A stretch of 22,127 nt of DNA from an uncultured Paenibacillaceae bacterium (GCA_937874515.1 CALNBV010000216.1:1-22127); one strand, 5' to 3'; counted from the stretch's first letter, positions 13,041 to 22,000 are shown. The notes: a model not told the origin generated them from the letters alone. A program made the numbers and translations.

Positions 13041-14561
13041 ATGATTGATACTAAACGCATTCGCAATGAAGAGTTAAGAAACCGCATTGTAACTGCTGAA
13101 GAAGCTGCTAGTTGGATTCAAGATGGCATGGGTGTTGGCTTTAGTGGATTTACATCTTGTGGTGATGCAAAAGCAGTTGCTGTTGCTTTAGCTGAACGTG
13201 TAAAAAAAGAAAATAACCCGTTAAAAATCAAAGTATATACTGGTGCTTCTGTTTCTCCTGAAATTGACACGGTGTTATCAAATAGTGGGATCATGTCTTA
13301 TCGTTTCCCTTTCCAATCTGATAAGGCTTGTCGGACAAACATTAATAAAGGTAATGTTGCCTATGTGGATGCACACCTTTCTGAAAATGCAGATACCTTT
13401 AGAAACGGTGTATTACCTGTAGACGTTGCAATTGTGGAAGCGCTTTCTATTTCAGAAGAAGGTTACATTTATCCAACCACTTCTGGCGGAAACAATGCCA
13501 TTTTCTGTGATATGGCAAAAGAAATTATCGTTGAATTAAACGTTGGCCAACCAATTAATTTGGAAGGCATTCATGATGTGTACAATCCTGGAATGATGGG
13601 AGAACGTGGCCCTATTCCGATTAATAAAGTGGATGATCGCATTGGTACTCCATACATCAAAGTAGACCCTGCAAAAATTAAAGGGATTGTAATCACCGAT
13701 CATTTAGATACACCGAAGTCCCTGGTTGCTCCTGATGAAGTTACAATTACCATTGCAAACAATTTGATTAATTTCTTACGGAAAGAAATCAAAGAAGGTC
13801 GTTTACCGCAACAACTTCCAACTCTTCAATCTGGTGTAGGATCTGTTGCTAACGCTGTATTCTATGGATTCCTTGATTCTGAATTTGAGAACATTACCTT
13901 ATATTCTGAAGTACTCCAAGATGCAGTATTTGACTGTATTGATGCTGGTAAAATCAGTTTTGCATCCGGCGGAGCTTTAACCCTTTCTCAAGAGAAGATT
14001 GATTCCGTTGTTTTAAACTTTGATAAATATAAAGACAAAGTCCTTCTCCGTCCACAGGAGATTTCCAATAATCCAGAAGTCATTCGCCGTCTCGGCTTAA
14101 TTTGCATTAACACAGCCCTTGAGTTCGACATTTATGGAAATGTTAACTCCACTCATGTTATGGGCAATAACTTAATGAACGGTATTGGAGGATCTGGTGA
14201 CTTTACCCGCAATGGCCGTATCAGTATCTTCGTAACCAATTCTATTGCCAAAGGTGGCAAGATTTCCAGCGTTGTTCCTTTTGTCTCTCACGTGGACCAT
14301 TCAGAACACGATGTAGACATTCTCATTACGGAACAAGGCGTTGCTGACCTCCGTGGATTAGCTCCAAGAGATCGCGTAATGGAAGTCATTGAAAACTGCG
14401 CACATCCAATGTACCGTCCGCAGTTGTATGAATATTACCAAGAAGCTCTTGCACGTGGTGGACATACCCCTCATGTGCTTGAAAAAGCATTTTCCTGGCA
14501 TGTTCGTTTCGTTAATGAAGGAACCATGCTGGACACCAGCAAAACGATGCAAGAAGCTTAA
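13041..14561 (+). CDS. Acetyl-CoA hydrolase/transferase family CoA transferase (copy 2)
   Basis: This 506-residue paralog of the preceding gene has high identity along its whole length (I estimate about three quarters of residues). The expected catalytic glutamate is E290 in LYSEVLQDAVFD, and GVGSVAN, NGIGGSGDF and FVSHVDHSEHDVD are all kept, so both copies look active. Differences cluster near residues 43-52, 81-90 and 193-235, which could change acid preference. I chose the ATG at 13041 because GGGGTGG lies about 7 bases upstream; an in-frame GTG at 13032 would fall within that ribosome binding site. The gene has its own 250-base upstream region after the copy 1 terminator and is convergent with serS. 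Confidence 0.9.
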   Translation: MIDTKRIRNEELRNRIVTAEEAASWIQDGMGVGFSGFTSCGDAKAVAVALAERVKKENNPLKIKVYTGASVSPEIDTVLSNSGIMSYRFPFQSDKACRTNINKGNVAYVDAHLSENADTFRNGVLPVDVAIVEALSISEEGYIYPTTSGGNNAIFCDMAKEIIVELNVGQPINLEGIHDVYNPGMMGERGPIPINKVDDRIGTPYIKVDPAKIKGIVITDHLDTPKSLVAPDEVTITIANNLINFLRKEIKEGRLPQQLPTLQSGVGSVANAVFYGFLDSEFENITLYSEVLQDAVFDCIDAGKISFASGGALTLSQEKIDSVVLNFDKYKDKVLLRPQEISNNPEVIRRLGLICINTALEFDIYGNVNSTHVMGNNLMNGIGGSGDFTRNGRISIFVTNSIAKGGKISSVVPFVSHVDHSEHDVDILITEQGVADLRGLAPRDRVMEVIENCAHPMYRPQLYEYYQEALARGGHTPHVLEKAFSWHVRFVNEGTMLDTSKTMQEA

Positions 14562-14600
14562 AAGCAAGATATTCTTGCTCCATCCTCATACCCAAATCAG

Positions 14601-14640
14601 AAAGGGCATTCCTTATCAGGAATGCCCTTTCGCATGTTTT
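14601..14640. terminator. Bidirectional terminator between CoA transferase copy 2 and serS
   Basis: AAAGGGCATTCC at 14601-14612 pairs perfectly with GGAATGCCCTTT at 14619-14630. TTTT follows a few bases later on the plus strand. It lies between two convergent genes. Confidence 0.88.
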
Positions 14641-14648
14641 GTATTATT

Positions 14649-15929
14649 TTATTTCTTACTAATTTTTTCGATGTTCCCCATGTAAGGACGTAACACCTCA
14701 GGAATAAGAATACTGCCATCCTCTTGTTGATAATTTTCCATTAACGCAGCTACAGTCCGTCCAATAGCAAGCCCAGATCCGTTTATAGTATGGACAAACT
14801 CTGGTTTTGCCTTCGTATCTCTTCTAAAACGAATGCCTGCCCGGCGTGCCTGGAAATCCTCAAAGTTACTGCATGAAGAAATTTCCCGGTACGTGTCGTA
14901 GCTGGGAATCCATACTTCAATATCATATTTTTTCGCAGCGGTAAAGCCTAAATCACCAGTACACATGCTCATTACCCGATATGGAAGGCCTAATAATTGA
15001 AGAACCTTTTCCGCATCATTTACAAGCAATTCTAATTCCTCATAGGAATCTTCCGGCCTAACAAACTTTACCAATTCCACTTTATTAAATTGATGCTGGC
15101 GGATCAAGCCACGGGTATCTCTTCCCGCAGAACCAGCTTCAGAACGAAAGCAAGAGCTAAAGGCAGCGTATTTAATAGGAAGGGTTGCCCCTGGTATAAT
15201 TTCATCCCGATGATAATTGGTAACAGGAACTTCTGCTGTAGGAATTAGAAAATAATCTGTTTCAGCTAATTTAAAAGCATCTTCCTCAAATTTAGGAAGT
15301 TGGCCTGTCCCTGTCATACTACTACGGTTCACAATGTATGGAGGAAGGATTTCTTCATATCCGTGCTGAGATGTATGTAAATCTAACATAAAGTTATACA
15401 ACGCTCTTTCTAAGCGAGCTCCTGCCCCTTTATAGAAGACAAAGCGGCTTCCAGTAACTTTAGCAGCCCCTTCAAAATCAAGGATGCCTAAGTCGGCTGC
15501 AAGGTCCCAGTGGGGCTTCGGTTCAAAAGGAAAGGTGGTCACTTCTCCCCAGTGGCGTACTGGAACATTATCCTCTTCCGTTAAACCAATAGGAACGCTT
15601 TCATGAGGAACATTAGGGATGGAAAGCATAATCCGGTTCATTTCTTCCTCTAATTGGCGAACTTCCTCATCAAATTGTTTAATTTGATTTGATACTTCTT
15701 TCATTTCTTTAATTAACCCGTCCGCGTCCTGCTTTTCTTTCTTTTTCCGGGCAATTTCCTCAGATACAACATTGCGTTTATTTTTTAATTGCTCGCTTTC
15801 CGTCAACATAGCTCGACGCTTTAAATCTAACTCAGCAAAAGCATCAATTTCATTTATACGCTCCCCACGATTGTCGAGGGCTTTTTTAACTTCTTCAAAA
15901 TTATTGCGCAATCGTTTGACATCCAACAT
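14649..15929 (-). CDS. serS: Seryl-tRNA synthetase
   Basis: SerS charges tRNA-Ser with serine. The 426 residues match the usual bacterial length. An N-terminal antiparallel coiled coil (about residues 1-105, rich in Lys/Glu, e.g. NKRNVVSEEIARKKKEK) binds the long variable arm of tRNA-Ser. The class II catalytic core follows, with TAEVPVTNYH, motif 2 as FRSEAGSAGRDTRGLIRQHQF and motif 3 near NGSGLAIGRTVAALMENYQ. The ATG at 15927-15929 is the conserved MLDVKRLRNN start, but its ribosome binding site is poor: a G-run about 13 bases upstream. The 172-base upstream region contains the pdxT terminator and no T-box consensus, although serS in B. subtilis is T-box controlled. Confidence 0.97.
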   Translation of the reverse strand: MLDVKRLRNNFEEVKKALDNRGERINEIDAFAELDLKRRAMLTESEQLKNKRNVVSEEIARKKKEKQDADGLIKEMKEVSNQIKQFDEEVRQLEEEMNRIMLSIPNVPHESVPIGLTEEDNVPVRHWGEVTTFPFEPKPHWDLAADLGILDFEGAAKVTGSRFVFYKGAGARLERALYNFMLDLHTSQHGYEEILPPYIVNRSSMTGTGQLPKFEEDAFKLAETDYFLIPTAEVPVTNYHRDEIIPGATLPIKYAAFSSCFRSEAGSAGRDTRGLIRQHQFNKVELVKFVRPEDSYEELELLVNDAEKVLQLLGLPYRVMSMCTGDLGFTAAKKYDIEVWIPSYDTYREISSCSNFEDFQARRAGIRFRRDTKAKPEFVHTINGSGLAIGRTVAALMENYQQEDGSILIPEVLRPYMGNIEKISKK

Positions 15930-16067
15930 AATCGATCAGGGGCCCCCCAACTTTATACGTAAAACAAATTTCTTTTAATTTACTATAATATGGTGCTAGA
16001 TGTAAAGGAAGATACCTTTTGAATCAAAGCATCTTCAGCCAACAGCCAATTAGAAAGACATACAAAA

Positions 16068-16096
16068 GCATCCCCCACAAAAGAGGATGCTTTTTA
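16068..16096 (-). terminator. Rho-independent terminator of the pdxST genes
   Basis: On the minus strand AAAAGCATCCTC and GGGGATGCTTTT pair around TTTTGTG, 6 bases after the pdxT stop. The T-tract is included in the stem end (TTTTGTATG). Confidence 0.85.
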
Positions 16097-16101
16097 TTTA
16101 T

Positions 16102-16686
16102 TTAAACCGTTTGTCCACGATATTCAATAACCATTTGTAAAAAGTAATCGTGCATCCGTGCATCATCGGTTAATTCTGGATGGAATGAGGAACACAGGAG
16201 ATTACCCTGGCGTGCTGATACGATTTCACCGTTGTATTCGGATAATACTTTTACATTTTCTCCAATCCCTAAAATCAATGGAGCACGAATAAATACGGCA
16301 CGAAAATCTTCAGCCACTCCATCAATAATTAAGTCTGTTTCAAAGCTTTCCCGCTGTCTGCCGAACGCATTCCGTTGAACGGTTATATTCATCAATCCAA
16401 GGTGATTCCAATCTTGCCCCGCAATTTCCCCAGCCAAAAGAATAAGTCCGGCGCAGGTGCCAAATATGGGTTTATTCTGTGCGGAAAACTCTTGCAATGC
16501 AGTATCAAAACCATATTTCTTCATTAGTTTCCCAATGGTTGTGCTTTCCCCGCCTGGCAATATAATGCCATCGATGTCATTTAGTTGTTCCACTTTCTTG
16601 ATGGCAACTGGCTCAGCTCCCACTTTTTCAAGAAGCTTCATATGCTCAGCTACAGCACCCTGTAATGCTAGTACTCCAATTTTCAT
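16102..16686 (-). CDS. pdxT: Pyridoxal 5'-phosphate synthase glutaminase subunit
   Basis: PdxT hydrolyses glutamine and passes ammonia to PdxS in PLP synthesis. At 194 residues it is of normal length. It has the class I glutaminase triad: Cys78 in FGTCAGL, His169 and Glu171 in SFHPEL. The oxyanion-hole segment PGGEST is at 44-49 and the QRNAFGRQ segment at 104-111. The ATG is 6 bases after the pdxS stop, so the two genes form an operon and are probably translationally linked; the ribosome binding site lies inside the pdxS end and is weak. Confidence 0.97.
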   Translation of the reverse strand: MKIGVLALQGAVAEHMKLLEKVGAEPVAIKKVEQLNDIDGIILPGGESTTIGKLMKKYGFDTALQEFSAQNKPIFGTCAGLILLAGEIAGQDWNHLGLMNITVQRNAFGRQRESFETDLIIDGVAEDFRAVFIRAPLILGIGENVKVLSEYNGEIVSARQGNLLCSSFHPELTDDARMHDYFLQMVIEYRGQTV

Positions 16687-16692
16687 TTGAAA

Positions 16693-17577
16693 TTACCAGC
16701 CACGAGACGCCATGCGTTGATTATCTAATAAGGAAGCAACATCGATCCCTTTCATTGCTGAACCAAGGTTTTTAGAAAGGTTGGCGATTAACTCGTAATC
16801 TTCATAATGGGTTGTTGCTTCAACAATCGCACGGGCAAATTTCTCAGGGTTATCAGATTTGAAGATACCAGAACCAACAAATACCCCATCAGAACCAAGA
16901 TGCATCATTAACGCTGCATCTGCAGGTGTAGCAACACCACCAGCTGCAAAGTTAACAACCGGTAATTTTCCGTTTTCATGAACATATTTTAAGAGTTCAT
17001 AAGGAGCGCCTAATTTTTTCGCTTCAGCCATTAATTCATCTAGAGACATGCTAGACACTTTGCGAATTTGGCTTTGCATCATGCGTTGATGGCGTACCGC
17101 TTCAACCACATTACCTGTGCCTGGTTCACCTTTTGTACGAATCATAGAAGCCCCTTCTCCAATACGACGAAGAGCCTCTCCAAGGTCACGGGCACCACAA
17201 ACGAAAGGAACAGTGAAAGCATGTTTATTAATATGGAACTCCTCATCTGCAGGAGTTAATACTTCTGATTCATCAATATAATCTACACCAAGAGATTCAA
17301 GAACTTTTGCTTCAACAACATGGCCAATACGAGCTTTAGCCATTACTGGAACAGAAACTGCTGCCATTACTTCTTCAACAATCGTTGGGTCAGCCATACG
17401 GGCTACGCCACCAGCTGCACGAATATCTGCAGGAACCCGTTCTAAAGCCATAACAGCTACAGCACCAGCTGCTTCTGCGATTTTAGCTTGTTCAGCATTG
17501 ACAACGTCCATAATCACGCCGCCTTTTTGCATTTCAGCCATGCCACGTTTAACACGAGTTGTACCTTGTTCTGCCAT
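16693..17577 (-). CDS. pdxS: Pyridoxal 5'-phosphate synthase lyase/synthase subunit
   Basis: PdxS makes PLP from ribose 5-phosphate, glyceraldehyde 3-phosphate and ammonia from PdxT, as a dodecamer of TIM barrels. The 294-residue length from the ATG at 17575-17577 equals the B. subtilis protein. The catalytic lysines fall at the known positions, Lys81 (VMAKARIGH) and Lys149 (RTKGEPGTG), with Asp24. The phosphate-binding segments NFAAGGVATPADA and FVGSGIF are present. A longer in-frame start at 17610 is possible but less likely: AGGAGG lies 8 bases before the chosen ATG. The gene is followed directly by pdxT. The 117-base region upstream has no hairpin terminator, so read-through from dacA is possible. 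Confidence 0.97.
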   Translation of the reverse strand: MAEQGTTRVKRGMAEMQKGGVIMDVVNAEQAKIAEAAGAVAVMALERVPADIRAAGGVARMADPTIVEEVMAAVSVPVMAKARIGHVVEAKVLESLGVDYIDESEVLTPADEEFHINKHAFTVPFVCGARDLGEALRRIGEGASMIRTKGEPGTGNVVEAVRHQRMMQSQIRKVSSMSLDELMAEAKKLGAPYELLKYVHENGKLPVVNFAAGGVATPADAALMMHLGSDGVFVGSGIFKSDNPEKFARAIVEATTHYEDYELIANLSKNLGSAMKGIDVASLLDNQRMASRGW

Positions 17578-17694
17578 TTTAAAATCCTCCTGAACACATA
17601 TAAATTCCATTCTATATTCTTAGCAACGTAATCATAAAAATAATTTTACATAAAAACGAATCAAAATACAAGAAAAGAGACAGGAATAATTAGC

Positions 17695-17823
17695 TTAATC
17701 TTTCTTTGGTAATTTCCGTAGAAATTTACGAAACATGAAGAATCCGCCAATAAAGATCATGATTGCAATAAAGGCTGGAATAACAAGGATCGCCCATTGC
17801 CAACCAATTGATAGTTGTCCCAT
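17695..17823 (-). CDS. 42-residue membrane protein resembling the DUF2621 (YneK) N-terminus
   Basis: An ATG at 17821-17823 preceded by GGAGGAGGGAGAT opens a 42-codon frame ending at TAA 17695-17697. The product has one membrane helix (about residues 8-30, ending IGGFFM) followed by a basic tail FRKFLRKLPKKD. From memory, this GGFFMFRKFLK-LPK pattern is the N-terminal anchor of the longer DUF2621/YneK proteins of Bacillales; here nothing follows it and no continuation is visible after the stop. It starts 30 bases after dacA and lies 117 bases before pdxS, so it is probably cotranscribed with dacA. It could be a stand-alone small protein or a truncated relic. The excellent ribosome binding site favours expression. 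Confidence 0.65.
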   Translation of the reverse strand: MGQLSIGWQWAILVIPAFIAIMIFIGGFFMFRKFLRKLPKKD

Positions 17824-17853
17824 GGATCTCCCTCCTCCATAGTATTTTTTTAT

Positions 17854-19173
17854 TTAGGAAAACCAGCCCTTCACTGTAGAACCAATGCCGCTAAAGATGT
17901 CTCCAATAAATCCAAAGAAACCACGAAACGCCAGTCGAAGCCAACCTGCTTCCCCTACATCTTCTTGAGCCACTAAAATGCCGCCTGCTTGCTTCTCATC
18001 AATAGATCGTAAGAAATCATCTGATTTTCCGGATGGAGGTGTAATCATAACACCGCCTACTTGTTGTCCCTTTTTAATTGGAGCCGTTACTTCATTTAAT
18101 TGGGCTTTTAGTTTGAATCCTTCTTCTTCCCCATATTTAACAGGATACATCACGGGACTTTTTGTTAAAGCTGCAACTTCCTTATCTTTTCCTTTAAGAA
18201 CCGGTGCGTTTTCATATCCTTGAATGGTTTGATTTTCTGGCAAGAACGTTTTCATAGTATAGGATGAAAACCCATAGTTAAGAAGTTTCTTTGTTTCAGA
18301 GAAACGATGCAATTCAGAATCTGCTCCCATTACTACAGAAATGAGCCGCATATTATTTCTTTTCGCTGTACCGGTAAAACAATACTTTGCTTCATCGGTA
18401 TGTCCTGTTTTTAAACCATCTACACCTTCATATTCTACAATTAAAGATTTCAACATCCAGTTCCAGTTATCCATGCGAAGAGGATTTTCAGTATTCTCAC
18501 GGAACATTTTCTTCGGAATGCTTGTGGTCTCTAATACTTCTGGATAAGTGGTAATCAATTCTTTTGCCAAAATAGCTGCATCACGAGCAGACATTTTATT
18601 ATCTCCTTTGGTAGAAGGAGGTGCAAATTCCCCTAACTCATTCAATGGAAAACCAGAACAGGTGGCAAAATGAGTAGTTTTCATACCAAATTTCTGAGCT
18701 TTGTCATTCATAATCTTTACAAAATTTGCTTCAGATCCCGCAATTTTTTCTGCAAGTAACACCGTTGCATCATTTGCGGAATAAATCGCCATTGCTTCGT
18801 ATAATTCTTTTATTGTATGTACGTCACCCTCAGCCAATAAAACGGATGATCCCCCTGGTTTGCCAAGGAACGCTGCATATTCACTAGCGCTTACTTTTTC
18901 ATCCCATTTGATTTTATTTTGCTTAATTGACTCAAGAACAATGTACTCTGTCATCATTTTCGTCATACTAGCTGGAGCATATGGAACATCTTCATTTAAC
19001 TTATAAAGTATTTTTCCTGATGAGGCTTCTACAAGAATTGCTGAACGCAAATTCAGATTTAATGTTGGTTGGGCAGTTGCCGCTTTTGCTGTCTTTATAG
19101 AAAGAGATGGAATACATAATAAAGCAACTGTTAAAACAAGTGCAATTAATTTTTTCCCTTTGAATTTAAACAC
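17854..19173 (-). CDS. dacA: D-alanyl-D-alanine carboxypeptidase (PBP5)
   Basis: DacA removes the terminal D-Ala from peptidoglycan pentapeptides outside the membrane. Numbering from GTG at 19173 (439 residues), a basic N-terminus and hydrophobic stretch form a signal peptide, with likely cleavage after AKA near residue 31. The penicillin-binding motifs are SMTK (Ser69, Lys72), SAN (132-134) and KTGHT (255-259). The PBP5 C-terminal domain (about 285-400) is followed by a terminal amphipathic segment (RLAFRGFFGFIGDIFSGIG) that anchors the protein to the membrane. The GTG is chosen because GGGGGGAG lies about 6 bases upstream; a further-upstream ATG at 19200 would precede that site. It lies between guaB and the 42-residue gene, as part of the conserved guaB-dacA-pdxS order. 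Confidence 0.95.
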   Translation of the reverse strand: MFKFKGKKLIALVLTVALLCIPSLSIKTAKAATAQPTLNLNLRSAILVEASSGKILYKLNEDVPYAPASMTKMMTEYIVLESIKQNKIKWDEKVSASEYAAFLGKPGGSSVLLAEGDVHTIKELYEAMAIYSANDATVLLAEKIAGSEANFVKIMNDKAQKFGMKTTHFATCSGFPLNELGEFAPPSTKGDNKMSARDAAILAKELITTYPEVLETTSIPKKMFRENTENPLRMDNWNWMLKSLIVEYEGVDGLKTGHTDEAKYCFTGTAKRNNMRLISVVMGADSELHRFSETKKLLNYGFSSYTMKTFLPENQTIQGYENAPVLKGKDKEVAALTKSPVMYPVKYGEEEGFKLKAQLNEVTAPIKKGQQVGGVMITPPSGKSDDFLRSIDEKQAGGILVAQEDVGEAGWLRLAFRGFFGFIGDIFSGIGSTVKGWFS

Positions 19174-19220
19174 AAAATCTCCCCCCGAAAAAATGTCCAT
19201 AAAAATGTGTTAATTTACAT

Positions 19221-19256
19221 ACAAAAGGAAAGACAGAGGGTGTTCTCTGTCTTTCC
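19221..19256 (-). terminator. Hairpin terminator of guaB
   Basis: GGAAAGACAGAG at 19227-19238 pairs perfectly with CTCTGTCTTTCC at 19245-19256; on the minus strand TTTTGT follows. It lies 8 bases after the guaB stop and 48 bases before the dacA start, so dacA must have its own promoter or rely on read-through. Confidence 0.87.
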
Positions 19257-19264
19257 ATTCACCC

Positions 19265-20731
19265 TTAAGAAATGGAGTAGTTAGGGGCTTCTTTAGTAAT
19301 TTGTACATCATGGGGGTGACTTTCCTTTAAGCCCGCATTAGTAATACGAATAAACCTAGCATTGTTTTGTAGGGTTTCAATGTCCTTGGTACCGCAATAC
19401 CCCATACCCGCACGAATACCACCAAGCAATTGGAAAATGGTATCAGAAATTGGCCCTTTATAAGGAACTCGACCTTCAATTCCTTCTGGCACCAATTTCT
19501 TTTCGTTTGTGTTTTCCTGGAAGTAACGGTCACTACTACCCTGTTTCATCGCACCAAGGGACCCCATGCCACGATATACTTTAAAACGACGTCCTTGATA
19601 AATTTCAGATTCTCCAGGACTTTCTTCACATCCGGCAAAAAGGCTTCCAATCATAATCACAGAAGCGCCAGCGCCAATCGCTTTCACAATATCTCCAGAG
19701 TATTTAATTCCACCGTCTGCAATAATCGGGATATTGTATTCTCTTGCCACATCTGCACAATCATAAATGGCCGTAATTTGTGGAACCCCAATTCCTGCTA
19801 CAACACGGGTTGTACAAATAGAACCAGGTCCAATCCCTACTTTAACTGCAGAGGCACCAGCTTCAATCAAATCACGGGTTGCTTCTCCTGTTGCCACATT
19901 CCCTGGAATAATAGTCAAGTCAGGATACTGTTCCCTTACCTGGCGGACAGTATCAAGAACACCTTTAGAATGTCCATGAGCTGTATCAATGATTAACACG
20001 TCGATACCGGCCTTAACAAGGGCTTCAGTACGCTCAAAGGTATCTTTGGACACACCAACTGCTGCACCGCATAATAACCGTCCCTGGGCATCCTTAGCAG
20101 CGTTAGGGAACTGAATTGCTTTTTCAATATCCTTAATGGTAATTAATCCTTTAAGAACGTTATTTTCATCAACAAGAGGAAGCTTTTCGATCTTATACCG
20201 TTGAAGAATTAATTCCGCTTCCTTTAATGTGGTATTTACAGGAGCTGTAACGAGATTTTCCTTCGTCATTACCTCTTCAATTCTTGCAGAATAATCATGT
20301 ACAAAACGCATATCCCTGTTTGTAATAATCCCAATCAAGCGATTTTGTTCATCTACAATAGGAACACCAGAGATGCGGAATTTAGCCATTAACGCTTCGG
20401 CTTCAGAAACTGGTTGGTCAGGATGAAGTGAAAATGGATTAGTGATTACTCCACTTTCAGAGCGTTTTACCCGATCAACCTCACTGGCTTGTTGTTCAAT
20501 GGTCATGTTTTTATGGACAATGCCAATGCCACCTTGTCGAGCAATCGCAATAGCTAGTGCGGATTCCGTTACTGTATCCATCCCCGCACTAATTAAAGGG
20601 ATATTTAACTTCACTTTATCGCTCAATCGTGTGGTTACATTAACATCACGAGGTAACACCTCTGATTTCCCCGGAATCAATAGCACATCATCAAAAGTAA
20701 GGCCTTCTTTTACAAACTTATTTTCCCACAC
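19265..20731 (-). CDS. guaB: Inosine-5'-monophosphate dehydrogenase
   Basis: GuaB oxidises IMP to XMP with NAD+, the committed step to guanine nucleotides. The 488 residues match the bacterial enzyme. The TIM barrel is split by two CBS domains (about residues 95-205). The catalytic Cys306 is in GPGSICTTRVVAG, and the GGIKYSGD segment and flap YRGMGSLGAM...GSSDRYF are present, with the C-terminal segment KDIETLQ. The start is GTG at 20729-20731 with AAGGA about 7 bases upstream; MWENKFVKEGLTFDD matches the usual N-terminus. It is divergent from yaaC. Confidence 0.97.
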   Translation of the reverse strand: MWENKFVKEGLTFDDVLLIPGKSEVLPRDVNVTTRLSDKVKLNIPLISAGMDTVTESALAIAIARQGGIGIVHKNMTIEQQASEVDRVKRSESGVITNPFSLHPDQPVSEAEALMAKFRISGVPIVDEQNRLIGIITNRDMRFVHDYSARIEEVMTKENLVTAPVNTTLKEAELILQRYKIEKLPLVDENNVLKGLITIKDIEKAIQFPNAAKDAQGRLLCGAAVGVSKDTFERTEALVKAGIDVLIIDTAHGHSKGVLDTVRQVREQYPDLTIIPGNVATGEATRDLIEAGASAVKVGIGPGSICTTRVVAGIGVPQITAIYDCADVAREYNIPIIADGGIKYSGDIVKAIGAGASVIMIGSLFAGCEESPGESEIYQGRRFKVYRGMGSLGAMKQGSSDRYFQENTNEKKLVPEGIEGRVPYKGPISDTIFQLLGGIRAGMGYCGTKDIETLQNNARFIRITNAGLKESHPHDVQITKEAPNYSIS

Positions 20732-20784
20732 GTTTATCCTTCCCTTTCAATTTATTTATTTTGTCGAATCTTGATATTATCGAA

Positions 20785-20813
20785 AGTTTAACAAAACGGC
20801 TTTTTTACGTCAA
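20785..20813 (-). promoter_or_regulatory. Candidate guaB promoter
   Basis: On the minus strand TTGACG (20813-20808) and TAAACT (20790-20785) are 17 bases apart, about 54 bases before the GTG. A CGAACATT sequence just upstream (minus strand, near 20832-20825) matches the core of one PurBox arm, but I find no properly spaced inverted partner. Confidence 0.55.
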
Positions 20814-20919
20814 GGAAGTAAATAATGTTCGTCTTTAAATGGCATAATAATTGCATATCTAACTAATATCTTAATAATATTTCCATTCTTACGAATAATT
20901 AAAAAACCCAGGTGACGAC

Positions 20920-21972
20920 ATGTTTCGAGCTGTTCAGACAATTCTATGCGAAAATCCATATAATAAATTGTGGGATTCCTTTTTGTTTTTCGAGAATGAA
21001 CCTATAAGCAAAACCTTCTTGCAAGGAATTTATCAGAAGAAACAACCAGAGAAATGCAAGACCCTTGCTTTCCAAAATACAGCAAAATTTATTTATAATA
21101 TCAAACAATCTCGCCAATACTATGCAGCGGCCATGCAAAGTGAAATATTAATTCGCCCACTCCTTCTTTATTATGGAATGGTTAGCCTTTTAAAAGCCTT
21201 TATTCTGACACAAGACCCATTTTATCCTGCTACAACCCGAGTTCTACAACATGGATTAACCAGCCGAAAAATTAAAAAAAACCAATACTCTGTTGGTGAA
21301 GATGAAATCAAAATACAAAAAGAAGGGTTGCTTCCCTATGTCTATTCATTCTTGACCAATAAGCCCCTGGAAAATCGTTATAAAGTTCATGAACTATTTG
21401 CTTTAATTCCAGAGTTGCAAACCTCATATCAAAAAGTGTATCAAAAGGGAAATCTTATCCCGGTTAATCTTTCGGCATATTATGATTTCCAACATCCTTC
21501 AACCCTATTTTATTTGCCCGAATCCGTCTTGGATTATACCCATCGCTCATACCATAGCTTTATTGATTATTTAAATCGTTACAATACGGGTGAAAGTTAC
21601 TTTGCCCCTTCACCATTGGAAACCCCTGGAGGAATCATCCGTATCAAATGGAATCATCCCTTACAACAAAAAGTAACGGAAAATGGTAATGGTTTTGAAA
21701 ATCAATTATTTGTTGCAGATTATAAAGGGAATTTTCATTTTCTTATTAGCCCCACGGCGGTTCTCCCGGAAATTACAACCCATTTTATGATCATGTACAT
21801 TTTAGGAATGTTATGCCGTTATGAAACGGAACGGTGGGGAGAAATTATCTTTTCTTTTTCCTCGGAAGATATGTATATCATTCATGAATTCCTCTCCATA
21901 TCTAGCCGGAAATTTCCTAATATGATTTATGATGTATTAATGAAGGAACGGAACATTTTCCAAATGTCATAA
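20920..21972 (+). CDS. yaaC: YaaC-like protein
   Basis: This 350-residue protein matches YaaC of Bacillus in position (between guaB and an rRNA operon, opposite to both) and in sequence character: an N-terminal WDSFLFFENE, the helix SRQYYAAAMQSEILIRPLLLYYGMVSL split by variable turns, LQHGLTSRK, and a C-terminal half rich in Tyr, Phe and Ile (THFMIMYILGMLCRYETERW). Function is unknown; the middle YYGM-LLKA pattern is shared with the family. No signal peptide is evident. The ATG at 20920 has AGGTG 5 bases upstream. It converges with the 23S rRNA gene. Confidence 0.9.
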   Translation: MFRAVQTILCENPYNKLWDSFLFFENEPISKTFLQGIYQKKQPEKCKTLAFQNTAKFIYNIKQSRQYYAAAMQSEILIRPLLLYYGMVSLLKAFILTQDPFYPATTRVLQHGLTSRKIKKNQYSVGEDEIKIQKEGLLPYVYSFLTNKPLENRYKVHELFALIPELQTSYQKVYQKGNLIPVNLSAYYDFQHPSTLFYLPESVLDYTHRSYHSFIDYLNRYNTGESYFAPSPLETPGGIIRIKWNHPLQQKVTENGNGFENQLFVADYKGNFHFLISPTAVLPEITTHFMIMYILGMLCRYETERWGEIIFSFSSEDMYIIHEFLSISSRKFPNMIYDVLMKERNIFQMS

Positions 21973-22000
21973 GGAAGATAAAATACAAATGAAACTAAAA

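Noticed and set aside
19430..19996. 188-codon plus-strand open frame inside guaB
   Set aside because: It is antisense to a clear guaB gene, has low-complexity Asn/Thr/Cys-rich composition and no ribosome binding site; a shadow frame.
20825..20832. CGAACATT as a PurR operator for guaB
   Set aside because: Only one arm core is present; the second inverted PurBox at 16-17 bases is missing.
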